A DNA stretch of 64,000 nt from Leifsonia soli. GTDB lineage: Bacteria; Actinomycetota; Actinomycetes; Actinomycetales; Microbacteriaceae. The stretch lies in the NCBI RefSeq assembly GCF_013408745.1, contig NZ_JACCBJ010000001.1:2976001-3040000 (forward strand). The letters are read 5' to 3'. The first letter of the stretch is position 1. Each line of letters opens with the position of its first letter. The position numbers and the translations under genes were made by a program. The notes under the pieces are model-generated. The model saw only the letters and a list, made by a program, of their open reading frames with translations, searched no databases and was not told the origin of the DNA. Shown one piece after another: positions 9,660 to 18,451 of this stretch.

Positions 9660-10258
9660 GATCCGCTCTCCGATCCGTGCGACGGGGTCCGATCGCGTGC
9701 GGCGCCTCGAAGCGTCGCTGCGCCGATCCCCTGGAAGACGCCGACGATGACGGCCCACGCGCCGAACAGCCCGATCGCGAGCACCGCATCGGCGGGGGCG
9801 AACAGCAGGACGAGGGCGAGCACGGCGGTGAGGGCGCCGGTGATGAGCCAGTCGCGGGCGGCGGCGTCACGGCCGCGTTCGCGGACGCCGTTGTAGAGCT
9901 CGAGGATGCCGGTCAGCGCCGCCCACACGGTGACGAGGTACAGGAAGAGACCCAGCCCCGAGGACGACAGCGCGAGGGCGAGAACTCCGGCGATCACGCC
10001 GATCGCCCCCTGAACGGCGAACAGGACGCGGGTGATGCGGCGCCCGGCCAGAAGGGCGCTCAGCACACCGGTCGCCAGCCCGTCGACGATGGCGAAGGCC
10101 CCGAAGACGATGAGCCCGAACGTCGCCGTGTGCGCATCCCGCGTGAACGTGATGACCGCTGCGGCGGCCAGGGCCACGACGGCGCGGACGGCGGGGACGA
10201 CCCAGTACCGGCTGTGCGCGTGGATGTCGGAATGCTGGGCAGGGACGGCGGTAGCCAC
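9656..10258 (-). CDS. DUF308/HdeD-like multi-pass membrane protein
   Basis: A 200-residue protein with about six hydrophobic helices, paired in the pattern of HdeD/DUF308 proteins. A His-containing N-terminus precedes the first helix and a polar tail follows the last. HdeD of E. coli is linked to acid resistance, but the function of actinobacterial members is not established. It overlaps the next gene by 4 bp and is probably transcribed with it. Divergent from the Pr6Pr protein gene, with about 96 bp between starts. Confidence 0.65.
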   Translation of the reverse strand: MATAVPAQHSDIHAHSRYWVVPAVRAVVALAAAAVITFTRDAHTATFGLIVFGAFAIVDGLATGVLSALLAGRRITRVLFAVQGAIGVIAGVLALALSSSGLGLFLYLVTVWAALTGILELYNGVRERGRDAAARDWLITGALTAVLALVLLFAPADAVLAIGLFGAWAVIVGVFQGIGAATLRGAARDRTPSHGSESGS

Positions 10259-10354
10259 GGAGGCCCTCTTTCATACGGGATTCGCCAACCATTCTAGTCG
10301 GCGCGTTCCTGCGCGTTCGCCCACCGACGGCCGCCCGCTCGCTACGATCGCGGC

Positions 10355-11059
10355 ATGCGGATCGGTTTCGCGGTTCTCCGCGCGGTGTTCTTCCTTCTCA
10401 CTCTGGCTGCGGTCGTCGTCCAGCTCGCGACCAGCATCCGATCCATCGGCGACCGGGGCGGGAACATCGCCGGCCTGGTTGCGAACTTCTTCAGCTTCTT
10501 CACGATCGACTCGAATGTGCTGGGCGTCGTCGTGCTCGGCATCGGCGCCGTGCTGCTGGTGGTGCGCACCGGGGACGACCCCGGATGGTTCACCGGGCTG
10601 CGCGCCGCCTCCGTCACCTACCTCGTCACGACCGGCGTCGTCTACAACCTGCTGCTGCGCAACATCTCGCTCGCGCAGGGCACGACCGTCGGCTGGTCGA
10701 ACGAGGTGCTGCACGTGATCGCGCCCGCCTATCTCCTGATCGACTGGCTGTTCGCCCCCGGCCGCTCGCCGCTGCGGCTGCGCGCCGTATGGGGGATCGC
10801 CGTCTTCCCGATCGTCTGGGCGCTGTACACGCTGATCCGCGCACCGTTCGCCGCCGAGCCGGTCACGGGCACGTCTCCGTGGTACCCGTACCCGTTCCTC
10901 AATCCGCACACGAGCCAGAACGGCTACCTGTCCGTCGCCTTCTACGTGGTGTTGATCGCGGTCGTGATCCTGGCCGCCGGATACGGCGTCGTCTGGATCT
11001 CACGCCGCTGGCGAGGCGCCCGGCCCCTGCCCGACGCGGCGGCTGCCGCCGAGGCGTGA
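10355..11059 (+). CDS. Pr6Pr-family membrane protein
   Basis: A 234-residue integral membrane protein with about six helices. Sequences such as FFSFFTIDSN in helix 2-3, NEVLHVIAP in the middle and PYPFLNP before the last helix match the Pr6Pr (FAR-17a/AIG1-like) family common in Actinobacteria. Eukaryotic relatives hydrolyse fatty-acid esters of hydroxy fatty acids with Thr and His residues; the His in LHVIAP is kept here, but activity in bacteria is unproven. Single gene. Confidence 0.7.
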   Translation: MRIGFAVLRAVFFLLTLAAVVVQLATSIRSIGDRGGNIAGLVANFFSFFTIDSNVLGVVVLGIGAVLLVVRTGDDPGWFTGLRAASVTYLVTTGVVYNLLLRNISLAQGTTVGWSNEVLHVIAPAYLLIDWLFAPGRSPLRLRAVWGIAVFPIVWALYTLIRAPFAAEPVTGTSPWYPYPFLNPHTSQNGYLSVAFYVVLIAVVILAAGYGVVWISRRWRGARPLPDAAAAAEA

Positions 11060-11080
11060 GCGCCCCGCTGTCGGCGGAGG

Positions 11081-11590
11081 TCAGCCGATCGCGGGCCGCG
11101 GATCCGGCTCTTCTGCGCGCGCCCAGAACACGACCGCGGCGAGCGCGCCGACCGCGAGCAGGAACGCGCCCGTCGGCGTCACCGTGTCCGGGACACCGTG
11201 CTGGACGAGAACCGCCGAGACGATGCCCGCGAGTGCGCCGCATCCCGCGACCACCGCGAATGCGATCGAGATGCCGCGGGCGGCGCCGCCCAGGACGACC
11301 CCCCGGACCAGCAGGCCGGCAGCGCCGATCAGCCACAGCGCGGCGACGGGGAAAGCGAGCAGCAGCCCCACCGGGTCACGCAGCAGAACCCCGGGCGTCG
11401 CGTAGATCAGGGATGCCGCAAGCACGAGCACCAGCCCCAGGCCCGCGAACCCGGCGAGTCGCGCCGCCTCGGTCCGCAGCCGGACGAGCGGCGCCAGCAG
11501 CGCGGGCCAGGTGAACGCGAGCGCGAACGCGACGAATGCGAGCGCGACACTGCCCGCGCCCTGCAGCACCGGGAGGAGGATGCCGATCAT
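11081..11590 (-). CDS. hypothetical multi-pass membrane protein
   Basis: A 169-residue protein with about five hydrophobic helices separated by short loops, and an acidic tail EEPDPRPAIG. No conserved motif is recognised. Convergent with the Pr6Pr gene and divergent from the aquaporin gene. Codon use and GC match the neighbours. It could be a small channel or a family of unknown function. Confidence 0.5.
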   Translation of the reverse strand: MIGILLPVLQGAGSVALAFVAFALAFTWPALLAPLVRLRTEAARLAGFAGLGLVLVLAASLIYATPGVLLRDPVGLLLAFPVAALWLIGAAGLLVRGVVLGGAARGISIAFAVVAGCGALAGIVSAVLVQHGVPDTVTPTGAFLLAVGALAAVVFWARAEEPDPRPAIG

Positions 11591-11734
11591 GCGTCAAGTG
11601 AACGCCATCGGCGCCGATCGCGCGTCCTCCTGGAGGATGATCCGGTGACGTCGGCACGTCTTCCGACGGTCGTCGTAACGCGGTGATGGCCCCGCCGGAT
11701 ACGGTCACGGTGATCCGCGATCGAGGGGACTCCG

Positions 11735-12547
11735 ATGAACACGAGCACGCGAACAACGACCGGCGCCCCGGCGTCGCGGAAGGCGTCGTACGCCAGGTAC
11801 CTCGCGGAGGCCGCCGGAACCTTCGTCCTCGTCTTCGGCGTCGTCGGCACCGCCGTCCTCGACGCAGGCGCGACGAACGTGCACGGGGCCGGTGTCGGCT
11901 TCCTCGGAGTCGCGCTGGCGCTGGGGCTCAGCGTCCTGGCCGGCGCGTACGCCTTCGGCCCGGTCTCGGGCGGGCATTTCAATCCGGCGGTGACGATCGG
12001 TCTCGCGCTCTCCGGACGCTTCTCCTGGAAGCTCGCGCCCGGCTACGTCGGCGCGCAGATCGTCGGAGGCCTGCTCGCGTCGAGCCTGCTCGTGGGAGTG
12101 GCCGCCGGCGGTCCGAGCGGATTCGCCGCCGCATCCCGCGCGGCCGGCTTCGCCTCCACCGGATGGGGTCCGCTGTCACCCGGCGGATACAGCTGGTGGG
12201 CGGCGTTCCTCATCGAGGTCGTGACCACCGCCGTCCTCACCGCCGTGGTCCTCCTGGTGACTGGTGACGAGCGGAATCCTGCGGTGGCTCCGGTCGCGAT
12301 CGGCTTCACGCTGACGGTGGTCGCGCTGGTGGCGATCCCGGTGTCGAACGGCTCCTTCAACCCGGCTCGCTCGATCGCGACGGCGGTCTACGGCGGCCCG
12401 ACAGCGCTCGGAGAGCTGTGGCTGTCGATCGTCGCTCCCCTTCTCGGGGCGGCCGTGGTCGGCGGATGCGCGGCTCTGGCGCGCCGATCCGCCGGCGCGA
12501 CCGCGGCTCGGGTGCGCAGCGCGGCGGATCTTCCGATCGCCGACTGA
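11735..12547 (+). CDS. aquaporin-family (MIP) channel
   Basis: A 270-residue channel protein with six membrane helices. The two half-helix NPA boxes are GGHFNPAVT (about residues 79-87) and GSFNPARS (about 206-213), the defining signature of water/glycerol channels. The short loop and small residues after the second NPA resemble AqpZ rather than glycerol facilitators, so water transport is likelier. The ATG follows a GAGGGG ribosome site. Single gene. Confidence 0.88.
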   Translation: MNTSTRTTTGAPASRKASYARYLAEAAGTFVLVFGVVGTAVLDAGATNVHGAGVGFLGVALALGLSVLAGAYAFGPVSGGHFNPAVTIGLALSGRFSWKLAPGYVGAQIVGGLLASSLLVGVAAGGPSGFAAASRAAGFASTGWGPLSPGGYSWWAAFLIEVVTTAVLTAVVLLVTGDERNPAVAPVAIGFTLTVVALVAIPVSNGSFNPARSIATAVYGGPTALGELWLSIVAPLLGAAVVGGCAALARRSAGATAARVRSAADLPIAD

Positions 12548-12559
12548 CGGCGCGCCGTT

Positions 12560-12580
12560 CACGCCCCGGCCCCGGGCGTG
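12560..12580 (+). terminator. possible terminator hairpin after the aquaporin gene
   Basis: Arms CACGCCC and GGGCGTG with a 7-base loop, 13 bp after the stop codon. No T-run follows, so efficiency is uncertain. Confidence 0.4.
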
Positions 12581-12596
12581 GTCGGGTCCCGCCGTG

Positions 12597-12622
12597 TATT
12601 ATTTCGAACTTGAAAGAACTTG
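12597..12622 (+). promoter_or_regulatory. AT-rich promoter region with GAACTTG direct repeat
   Basis: A TATTAT -10-like hexamer (12597-12602) is followed by two copies of GAACTTG (12606-12612 and 12616-12622) spaced one helical turn apart. The repeats are a plausible autoregulatory site of the downstream XRE regulator. Inferred only. Confidence 0.35.
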
Positions 12623-12643
12623 CTTTTTTCGAGAGGGGCCCCT

Positions 12644-13450
12644 GTGGTCACGCGTGCGTCGGCACTGGGCGAGTATCTTCGCGCCCGCCGGGCCGTGACC
12701 CCGCCCGAGTCCCTCGGCATCGTCCGGGCGTCGAACCGCAAGGTCTCCGGCCTCCGAAGGAGTGAGGTGGCGGCCGCCGCCGGCGTCAGCGAGAACTACT
12801 ACCTGCGGCTGGAACAGGGGAGGGACCAGCGCCCGTCCGAACAGGTGCTCAGCGCCCTCGGCCGCGCCCTTCGACTCGACCACTTCGCGATGGACTACCT
12901 GTTCCGGATCGCGTACGCCGAAGATTCTCCAGCGAACCCCGTCACGGGCCCGGACGAGAGCCTTCTCGCACTGCTCGACCACTGGAAGCACACCGCCGCG
13001 TACATCACGGACGGCAACCACGACATCGTCGCCTCCAACGTCCTCGCCCGCCGCATCGGCCGAGGGCTCCTCGATGTCGGGCAGAACAACGTGGTGAGCT
13101 TCTTCCTCGACCGCTCGCGCGCGGGCGCCGACGATGACGAGGAGTCCGCGATCCACCTGGCCGCTGCTCTCCGTTTCCACAGCCACCCGCTCGACCCCCG
13201 CCTCCATCAGGTCGTCGACGAGTTGTCCGCGCTGAGCCCTGTCTTCGCCCGGGTCTGGCCGCGACACGATGCGTGGCCACTGGCCGACGGCGTCACGCAG
13301 GCTTCCTTCGACGGCTTCGGTGTCGTCGACCTCACCTTTCAGAATCTCGAGATCCCCGGCCGCCCCGGGTATGTCCTAACGACGACCTTCGCTCCGCCGA
13401 ACACCCCGGGTGCGGCCGTGCTCGCCTACCTCGCGGCCCAGCCGGACTAG
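12644..13450 (+). CDS. XRE-family regulator with MmyB-like ligand-binding domain
   Basis: A 268-residue regulator. Residues 5-80 form a helix-turn-helix (GLRRSEVAAAAGVSENYYLRLEQ) of the type that reads GLRREEVA...YY.RLEQGR. Residues about 95-265 are an MmyB-like PAS-type ligand-binding domain (YITDGNHDIVASNVLAR). Such proteins usually control a neighbouring oxidoreductase or transporter, but no dedicated target is adjacent here. A TTG lies 24 bp upstream in frame, but the GTG used here has GAGAGGGG five bases before it. One of four MmyB-domain proteins within 6.5 kb. Confidence 0.82.
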   Translation: MVTRASALGEYLRARRAVTPPESLGIVRASNRKVSGLRRSEVAAAAGVSENYYLRLEQGRDQRPSEQVLSALGRALRLDHFAMDYLFRIAYAEDSPANPVTGPDESLLALLDHWKHTAAYITDGNHDIVASNVLARRIGRGLLDVGQNNVVSFFLDRSRAGADDDEESAIHLAAALRFHSHPLDPRLHQVVDELSALSPVFARVWPRHDAWPLADGVTQASFDGFGVVDLTFQNLEIPGRPGYVLTTTFAPPNTPGAAVLAYLAAQPD

Positions 13451-13564
13451 GGGCTCGCTGAGGGCGACGACGGCGGTCTCGCACCTCAGGAATCGACAAC
13501 CGAGTCCGCGACCGATGTAATGGAACCTGCATTCCAGAATTATTTCCCACCCGAATGGAGCGTC

Positions 13565-14545
13565 ATGCCACGATCGACCGACGATCAGAAGCGGCCCCGG
13601 GTGGGGATCCTCGTGTTCGACGGCGTGAAGATGCTCGATCTGGTGGGCCCCGCCGAGGTGTTCCATGAAGCATCGCAGCGCTCCGCCGGGTACGACATCG
13701 TCCTCATCTCGGTCTCGGGCGCGGACGTGACCTCCTCGATGGGCGTGCGCGTCGGCGTCCATGCCTCGGTCGCGGCGATCGAGGAGCTCGACACCCTCGT
13801 CGTGCCGGGGTCCGAGAACGCGCCGGAGGTGTTCACCGACGACGTCCTCGACGCGGTCCGCACCTTGGCCGACCGCTCCCGCCGCGTGGCATCGATCTGC
13901 ACCGCCGCGTTCGCCGTCGCGGCGGTGGGCCTCCTCGACGGGCGCAGGACGACGACGCATTGGAAGTTCGCCGACACGCTTCAAGCCGCCTTCCCCGAGA
14001 TCGCCGTCGAGAAGGACGCGATCTTCGTTCAGGACGGCAGGTTCCACAGCTCCGCCGGCGTCGCCGCGGGAATCGACCTCGCGCTGGCCCTGCTCGAGCA
14101 GGACTACGGATCGGATGTCGCGCGAAGCGTCGCGCAGCTGCTGCTGGTCTACATGAAGCGGTCCGGATCGCAATCGCAGTTCTCCGCATCGCTCGCCGGC
14201 AACCCGGCACGATCGCCGATCTCCCGATCGGTCACCGAGTACGTCCACGCGAACCCGACCCGGCCGCACTCCGTCCGCGAACTCGCCTCCCACGTGAACG
14301 TCAGCCCCCGGCACCTGACGAGGATCATGCGCGAGGAGCTGGATGCGACGCCGAGCGAGTACGTCGGCTCGATCCGCCTCGACCTCGCGGTGAGCGAGCT
14401 GGAGTCGGGGACGTCCGTGGCGGGGGCGGCCGCGGCCACCGGGTACAGCTCGCCCGTGTCGTTCCGCCGGGCGTTCGTGCGGCGGTTCGGCATCACGCCG
14501 TCCGAGTATCAGCGGAGATTCCGCACCAGCCGACCGGTCGCCTAG
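13565..14545 (+). CDS. GlxA-family AraC regulator with DJ-1/PfpI domain
   Basis: A 326-residue regulator. Residues 10-180 form a DJ-1/PfpI (GATase-1-like) sensing domain with the cysteine of SICTAAFAVAA near residue 112 and the family motif TTHWKFAD. Residues 220-320 hold the two AraC helix-turn-helix units (VRELASHVNVSPRHLTR and GYSSPVSFRRAF). This architecture is typical of GlxA regulators, many of which respond to amines or quaternary ammonium compounds. The frame opens 15 codons earlier, but the ATG used has a GGAG site. The neighbouring target is not obvious. Confidence 0.88.
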   Translation: MPRSTDDQKRPRVGILVFDGVKMLDLVGPAEVFHEASQRSAGYDIVLISVSGADVTSSMGVRVGVHASVAAIEELDTLVVPGSENAPEVFTDDVLDAVRTLADRSRRVASICTAAFAVAAVGLLDGRRTTTHWKFADTLQAAFPEIAVEKDAIFVQDGRFHSSAGVAAGIDLALALLEQDYGSDVARSVAQLLLVYMKRSGSQSQFSASLAGNPARSPISRSVTEYVHANPTRPHSVRELASHVNVSPRHLTRIMREELDATPSEYVGSIRLDLAVSELESGTSVAGAAAATGYSSPVSFRRAFVRRFGITPSEYQRRFRTSRPVA

Positions 14546-14613
14546 GTCCGGTGGCGGAGGGTGTGGATACGAGAGCCACGTTCCCGCCGACGCCGACGCC
14601 GTAGATTCGGAGC

Positions 14614-15162
14614 ATGTACGCCAGCGACGGCACGGCCACGGACGACAGCACGCGGGAGCCGCTTCTCGCCTTCTGGGACAGCGTTCCCGCCCTCCTCTGC
14701 GACCGCCGGCTCACCGTGCTGGACTCGACCCCGTTGGCCCGGGCGTTGTCGCCGGCGTTCGTCGGCGGGGTGAATCTCGCACGCTTCTCCTTCCTCTCGC
14801 CCGAGCGGCGCGCCGACCATCCGCGGTGGCGGGAGATGTCGCGAGTGGTCGCAGGGCTGCTGAGGGAGTCGCTCGATCAGCACGACGAGGATCGGTCGTC
14901 GCAGCGGATCATCGGCGAACTGTCGGCGAAATCGCGGGAGTTCTCCGAGATCTGGGCCGGCCCCGAGGCCGATCCCCGCACCTCCGGTCTCATCGAGTTC
15001 GAGGACACAGCGGCCGGGGACATCCGGACCGCATTCAACGTCCTGCGCGTGCCCGGTTACGAGGACGATGCCATCATCGTCTTCGCGCCGGTGGACAGCG
15101 CATCGATCGCCGGCATCGCCCGATTGAGGGAGGCGCTCTCGACGCCGCCGGCGACGGCCTGA
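14614..15162 (+). CDS. stand-alone MmyB-like ligand-binding domain protein (no HTH)
   Basis: A 182-residue protein that aligns over its whole length with the ligand-binding half of XRE/MmyB regulators: LLAFWDSVPALLCDRRLTVL, then ALSPAFVGGVNLARFSF, then LRESLDQHDEDRSSQRIIGEL and a final LRVPGYED segment. There is no DNA-binding domain before it, and the start (GGAG site) follows an intergenic gap. It may be a ligand sink, a partner of the full-length regulators, or an enzyme-like relic. Its last 106 bp overlap the 3' end of the convergent XRE gene. Confidence 0.7.
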   Translation: MYASDGTATDDSTREPLLAFWDSVPALLCDRRLTVLDSTPLARALSPAFVGGVNLARFSFLSPERRADHPRWREMSRVVAGLLRESLDQHDEDRSSQRIIGELSAKSREFSEIWAGPEADPRTSGLIEFEDTAAGDIRTAFNVLRVPGYEDDAIIVFAPVDSASIAGIARLREALSTPPATA

Positions 15163-16022
15163 GCTCGGGGCGGCAGCGCCGCGAGATAGGCGATCGCCTG
15201 AGCTGCGGCGGAGCCCGGGTCACCGAAGAACATCGTGATGAACTGCCCCCCGCTTCGCGGCACCTCCAAGGTCTGCCACCGGAAGTCGACCCAGCCGAGC
15301 GGCGCGACGAAGGCTCTCTTCACCCCCGAGACGTACGGCTTGGCATCGTGCTCCGCCCACACCGTGCGGAAGAACTGGTGCCGGGCCGACAGCGCACCGA
15401 CGATCTCCTGCAGCTGAGGGTCGTCGGGATCGCCGTGGTAGCGCATCGCGGCGATCATCTCGCGAAGCGTGCCCTCCCATTCCGTGATGATCTCCACATC
15501 CTCGGCGTTCGCCGGATCGCTGTTCGCCCGGTAGACGGCGTAGCTCTCGAACGAGGTGATCAGCATGTTCGTCCCCGGCACGAGCACGCCGGAGCCGAGA
15601 CCGTCGACCAGCGGGTTCGCCGCCAGGATGTTCTGGTTCGCATCCGTGACGTACGCCGGTGTGTGGCTCCACTGCGCGAGGAGCTGGGCGACGCCGCGAC
15701 TGACGCTGCCGTCGTGCGGGACGCGACGGACGAAGGGACGCGGACGCGCAAGACGGACCAGGTACTGGAAGCTGTCCTCGTCCAGGAGGAGCGCGCGGGC
15801 GAGCGCGGACAGCACCTGCTCCGACGGCCTTCGGTCCCGCCCCTGCTCGATCCGCAGGTAGTAGTCGGGACTCATCCCGGCGAGCTCGGCCACTTCCTCG
15901 CGACGCAGACCGGGCACGCGGCGGCCGGGAAGGACTTCGAGGCCGACCTGGTGCGGCTGCACCTGCTCTCGTCGTGCGCGCAGGTATTCGCCGAGTGGTG
16001 TGGTGTTGCGCGCGACGCCCAT
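15057..16022 (-). CDS. XRE-family regulator with MmyB-like ligand-binding domain
   Basis: A 321-residue regulator. HTH residues 5-85 include GLRREEVAELAGMSPDYYLRIEQ; the ligand-binding domain spans about 100-285 and ends in AIAYLAALPP. A further 35 residues of low similarity follow before the stop, and these are read antisense to the end of the convergent stand-alone MmyB gene. The start chosen has AAGGGG eight bases upstream; the open frame continues 13 codons earlier without a ribosome site. The next gene in the same direction is the MFS pump upstream, so a joint transcript is possible. Confidence 0.8.
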   Translation of the reverse strand: MGVARNTTPLGEYLRARREQVQPHQVGLEVLPGRRVPGLRREEVAELAGMSPDYYLRIEQGRDRRPSEQVLSALARALLLDEDSFQYLVRLARPRPFVRRVPHDGSVSRGVAQLLAQWSHTPAYVTDANQNILAANPLVDGLGSGVLVPGTNMLITSFESYAVYRANSDPANAEDVEIITEWEGTLREMIAAMRYHGDPDDPQLQEIVGALSARHQFFRTVWAEHDAKPYVSGVKRAFVAPLGWVDFRWQTLEVPRSGGQFITMFFGDPGSAAAQAIAYLAALPPRAQAVAGGVESASLNRAMPAIDALSTGAKTMMASSS

Positions 16023-16144
16023 CCGTTCGTCCCCTTGAGAGCTTCGGACACTGATCCGCACTCATTCTCGGGCGAACGCCCGCACAGGCGTGAGCGCGGA
16101 TCGGGACATCGGTGGCGACGTTTAGGACATCTCGACCGTCGCCC

Positions 16145-17398
16145 TCACCGCTGACCCGTCGCCGCGCGCCGGACCCGCGGAGCCCTGCGCCGCATGATGG
16201 CGCCGGCGAGCGTCGTCGCGACGAGCACGATCGCGATGAACACGAGCAGCACGGCGGTCGGCGTGGCGAACGAGAGCGCGGCGCCGACGAGGAGGACCGG
16301 GATCGCGAGACCCGCGTACGCGATCAGGAAGATGAGCGCGAGCGTCTCGCCCTTCCTGGCCGGATCCGCGACGGACGTGGCCGTCATGACGGCACCCTTG
16401 AACAGCAGTCCGACGCCCAGGCCGGCGACCGCCCCGCCGACGATGAAGACGCCGAGCGCGGGAACCACAGCGCCGGCGGCGACGACGAGCAGGCCCGCGC
16501 CGCACGCGCCGATCGCGATCCCGAACTGCGTGCGGACCGGCAGCGGAGCGAGCAGGAGCTGTCCTGCTGCGGCTGCGGCGAAGACGACGAAGGACGTCGC
16601 GCCGGCGAGCAGATGGTCGGGCGCCAGGAACGTGGAGACCAGGAACGTCGGCGCGAGCGAGGTGAAGAGCCCGAGGACGGCGAACCCGGAGAAAGCGCCG
16701 AAGGCGGCCACGAGGAACGGGGCGCGCGCACCCGGGGGGACCGACAGCCGTTGCGGACGGTACCGAGGTGCTTCCTCCGGGATCTCCACCGTCTCCGGCA
16801 CCAGCAGCACGGCGAGCGCGGCGACGATCAGGACGACCATGAAGACGAGATGGGGAAGCATGAGCGGGGCGGGCAGGAACTCGGCGAAGATCCCGCCGAT
16901 CAGCGGTCCGAGAGAGAGCCCGCCGAGATTCGCAGCGCCGGACACGGACGCCGCGATCACCGCGTTCTCCTGCGGACGCGCCACCGAGCGCAGCTCGCCG
17001 AGGTGAGCGGTCGCGGTGGCGGTGAGGATGCCGATGCTGACCCCGTTGACGAAGCGGGCGGCGATCAGCCCGGGGACCTCGGTCCACATCAGGAACATCA
17101 GCGCCGAGACGGCGGAGATGAGCACGGCGATGACCAGAACGCGACGCCGCCCCAGCCAGTCGCTGACGTGGCCGGCCACGTAGAGCGACACGATGACGCC
17201 GACGGCGTACGCGGCGAAGATCGCCGTGATCACGAACGGAGGGAAGCCGTCGCGCTGCTGGTACAGCGGGTACAGCGGCGTGGGGACCGTCGAGTACGCC
17301 ATGACCAGGAGGAACGTGACCGCCACGACCCAGAATCCGGCGCCGTGGCGGATGCGGGGCCTGCGTCGCGCCGGACGGAGGTCGAGTTCTCCCGTCAT
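16145..17398 (-). CDS. MFS transporter (drug efflux type)
   Basis: A 417-residue major facilitator with 12 predicted helices. The loop 2-3 signature VSDWLGRRRVLV and the helix-4 segment RFVNGVSIGILTATATAHLGEL fit sugar- or drug-proton antiporters of the Bcr/YdhP kind. The charged tail (RRRAPRVRRA) is cytoplasmic. Its ATG overlaps the stop of the PucR-type regulator as ATGA, so regulator and pump form one operon and the regulator probably controls this export. The substrate cannot be told. Confidence 0.85.
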   Translation of the reverse strand: MTGELDLRPARRRPRIRHGAGFWVVAVTFLLVMAYSTVPTPLYPLYQQRDGFPPFVITAIFAAYAVGVIVSLYVAGHVSDWLGRRRVLVIAVLISAVSALMFLMWTEVPGLIAARFVNGVSIGILTATATAHLGELRSVARPQENAVIAASVSGAANLGGLSLGPLIGGIFAEFLPAPLMLPHLVFMVVLIVAALAVLLVPETVEIPEEAPRYRPQRLSVPPGARAPFLVAAFGAFSGFAVLGLFTSLAPTFLVSTFLAPDHLLAGATSFVVFAAAAAGQLLLAPLPVRTQFGIAIGACGAGLLVVAAGAVVPALGVFIVGGAVAGLGVGLLFKGAVMTATSVADPARKGETLALIFLIAYAGLAIPVLLVGAALSFATPTAVLLVFIAIVLVATTLAGAIMRRRAPRVRRAATGQR

Positions 17399-18279
17399 GC
17401 CCGACCGGTCGCTCTCCAGTAGCGCAGGAGCTTCAGGCAGATGTGCAGCGCGCTCCGGCTCATCCCGTCGTTGAGCGCCGCCCGCACGGCGTCGGGGAGG
17501 TTGTCCAGCCGGTAGTAGAGGGTCGTGCGATGGATGTGGAGCTGCTCGCACGCATCCCGGACCCGGCCGCAGGTGTCGAGGAAGGTCTCGACCGTCTCCA
17601 GCTGGACGTCGTTGCCGTGCTCCCAGAGCTGGAGGGCCGCCGGAGAGAACATGCCGACGTGGGAACCGTCCGCGTCGATCGAGTCGAGGAGCACCCACGC
17701 TCCGAGCTGAGAGATGTCGGCGACGCCTGCCAGGTGCGGGAGCCACGCCACGATCTCCGCGGCGCGCCTGGCCTGTTCGGCGGAGACGGAGAGGTCCTCA
17801 TCCTTCCGGTCGAGGCGGGCGGTGCCGATGCCGTGCACATGCAGGCCGCGCGCTGCGGCCTCCCGCATGATCCGGTCGCTCGCGATGCCGGGCTCCCCGC
17901 CGTAGCGGTCGGGCAGGACCGCCCGCCCGACGAAGTACAGCAGGTCGTCCCTATGGCCGACGAAGGTCAGGTCGACCGACTTGACCGCCGCCATGTGCCG
18001 CCCGAAGGCGAGCCGGTCGAGCGCATCCGCCTTCTGGTCGACCGCGACCGCACGCACGATGGTCGCCTCTCCGCGCTCGAGCCAGCGGCGCGAGATGGCC
18101 TGCGCGAACGCCCGGCGCCGCACGGCCGGGTCGTCGGCCAGCAGCCGGAGCATCACCGCGTCGTGCGACGGGTCCTCGGCGACGGCCGAGTGCTGGGCGG
18201 AGGGGAAGGGCCGGTCGTCCTCGCCGGCGAGCCGGAGGGTTCCGAGCTGTTCCTGAGGCGTGTCCATAGAGCCGATCAT
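17395..18279 (-). CDS. PucR/CdaR-type transcriptional regulator
   Basis: A 294-residue cytoplasmic protein whose last 60 residues match the PucR C-terminal helix-turn-helix: TVETFLDTCGRVRDACEQLH, then IHRTTLYYRLDNL. The middle part (about 100-225) looks like the variable sensory region of CdaR/PucR proteins. The start is uncertain: the ATG used has GGAG 12 bases upstream and another in-frame ATG lies four codons later; the open frame runs much further 5' over the divergent promoter. It overlaps the MFS gene by 4 bp. Confidence 0.72.
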   Translation of the reverse strand: MIGSMDTPQEQLGTLRLAGEDDRPFPSAQHSAVAEDPSHDAVMLRLLADDPAVRRRAFAQAISRRWLERGEATIVRAVAVDQKADALDRLAFGRHMAAVKSVDLTFVGHRDDLLYFVGRAVLPDRYGGEPGIASDRIMREAAARGLHVHGIGTARLDRKDEDLSVSAEQARRAAEIVAWLPHLAGVADISQLGAWVLLDSIDADGSHVGMFSPAALQLWEHGNDVQLETVETFLDTCGRVRDACEQLHIHRTTLYYRLDNLPDAVRAALNDGMSRSALHICLKLLRYWRATGRA

Positions 18280-18451
18280 TATGGATTCGCGTCTCCACTT
18301 GGCTGGCCCGCTGTCACCCTCCCAACCCGGGCGGACTTCTCGGACGCGCCGTGTTCGGCGCCGTTTCCGGCGGCGAAGAGCCCTGCTGGAGGGGGAAGGT
18401 GACCCTAGCGGCCCCAGTCTCGTCGGGCGGGTCTTCGCTATCGTGACGGCC

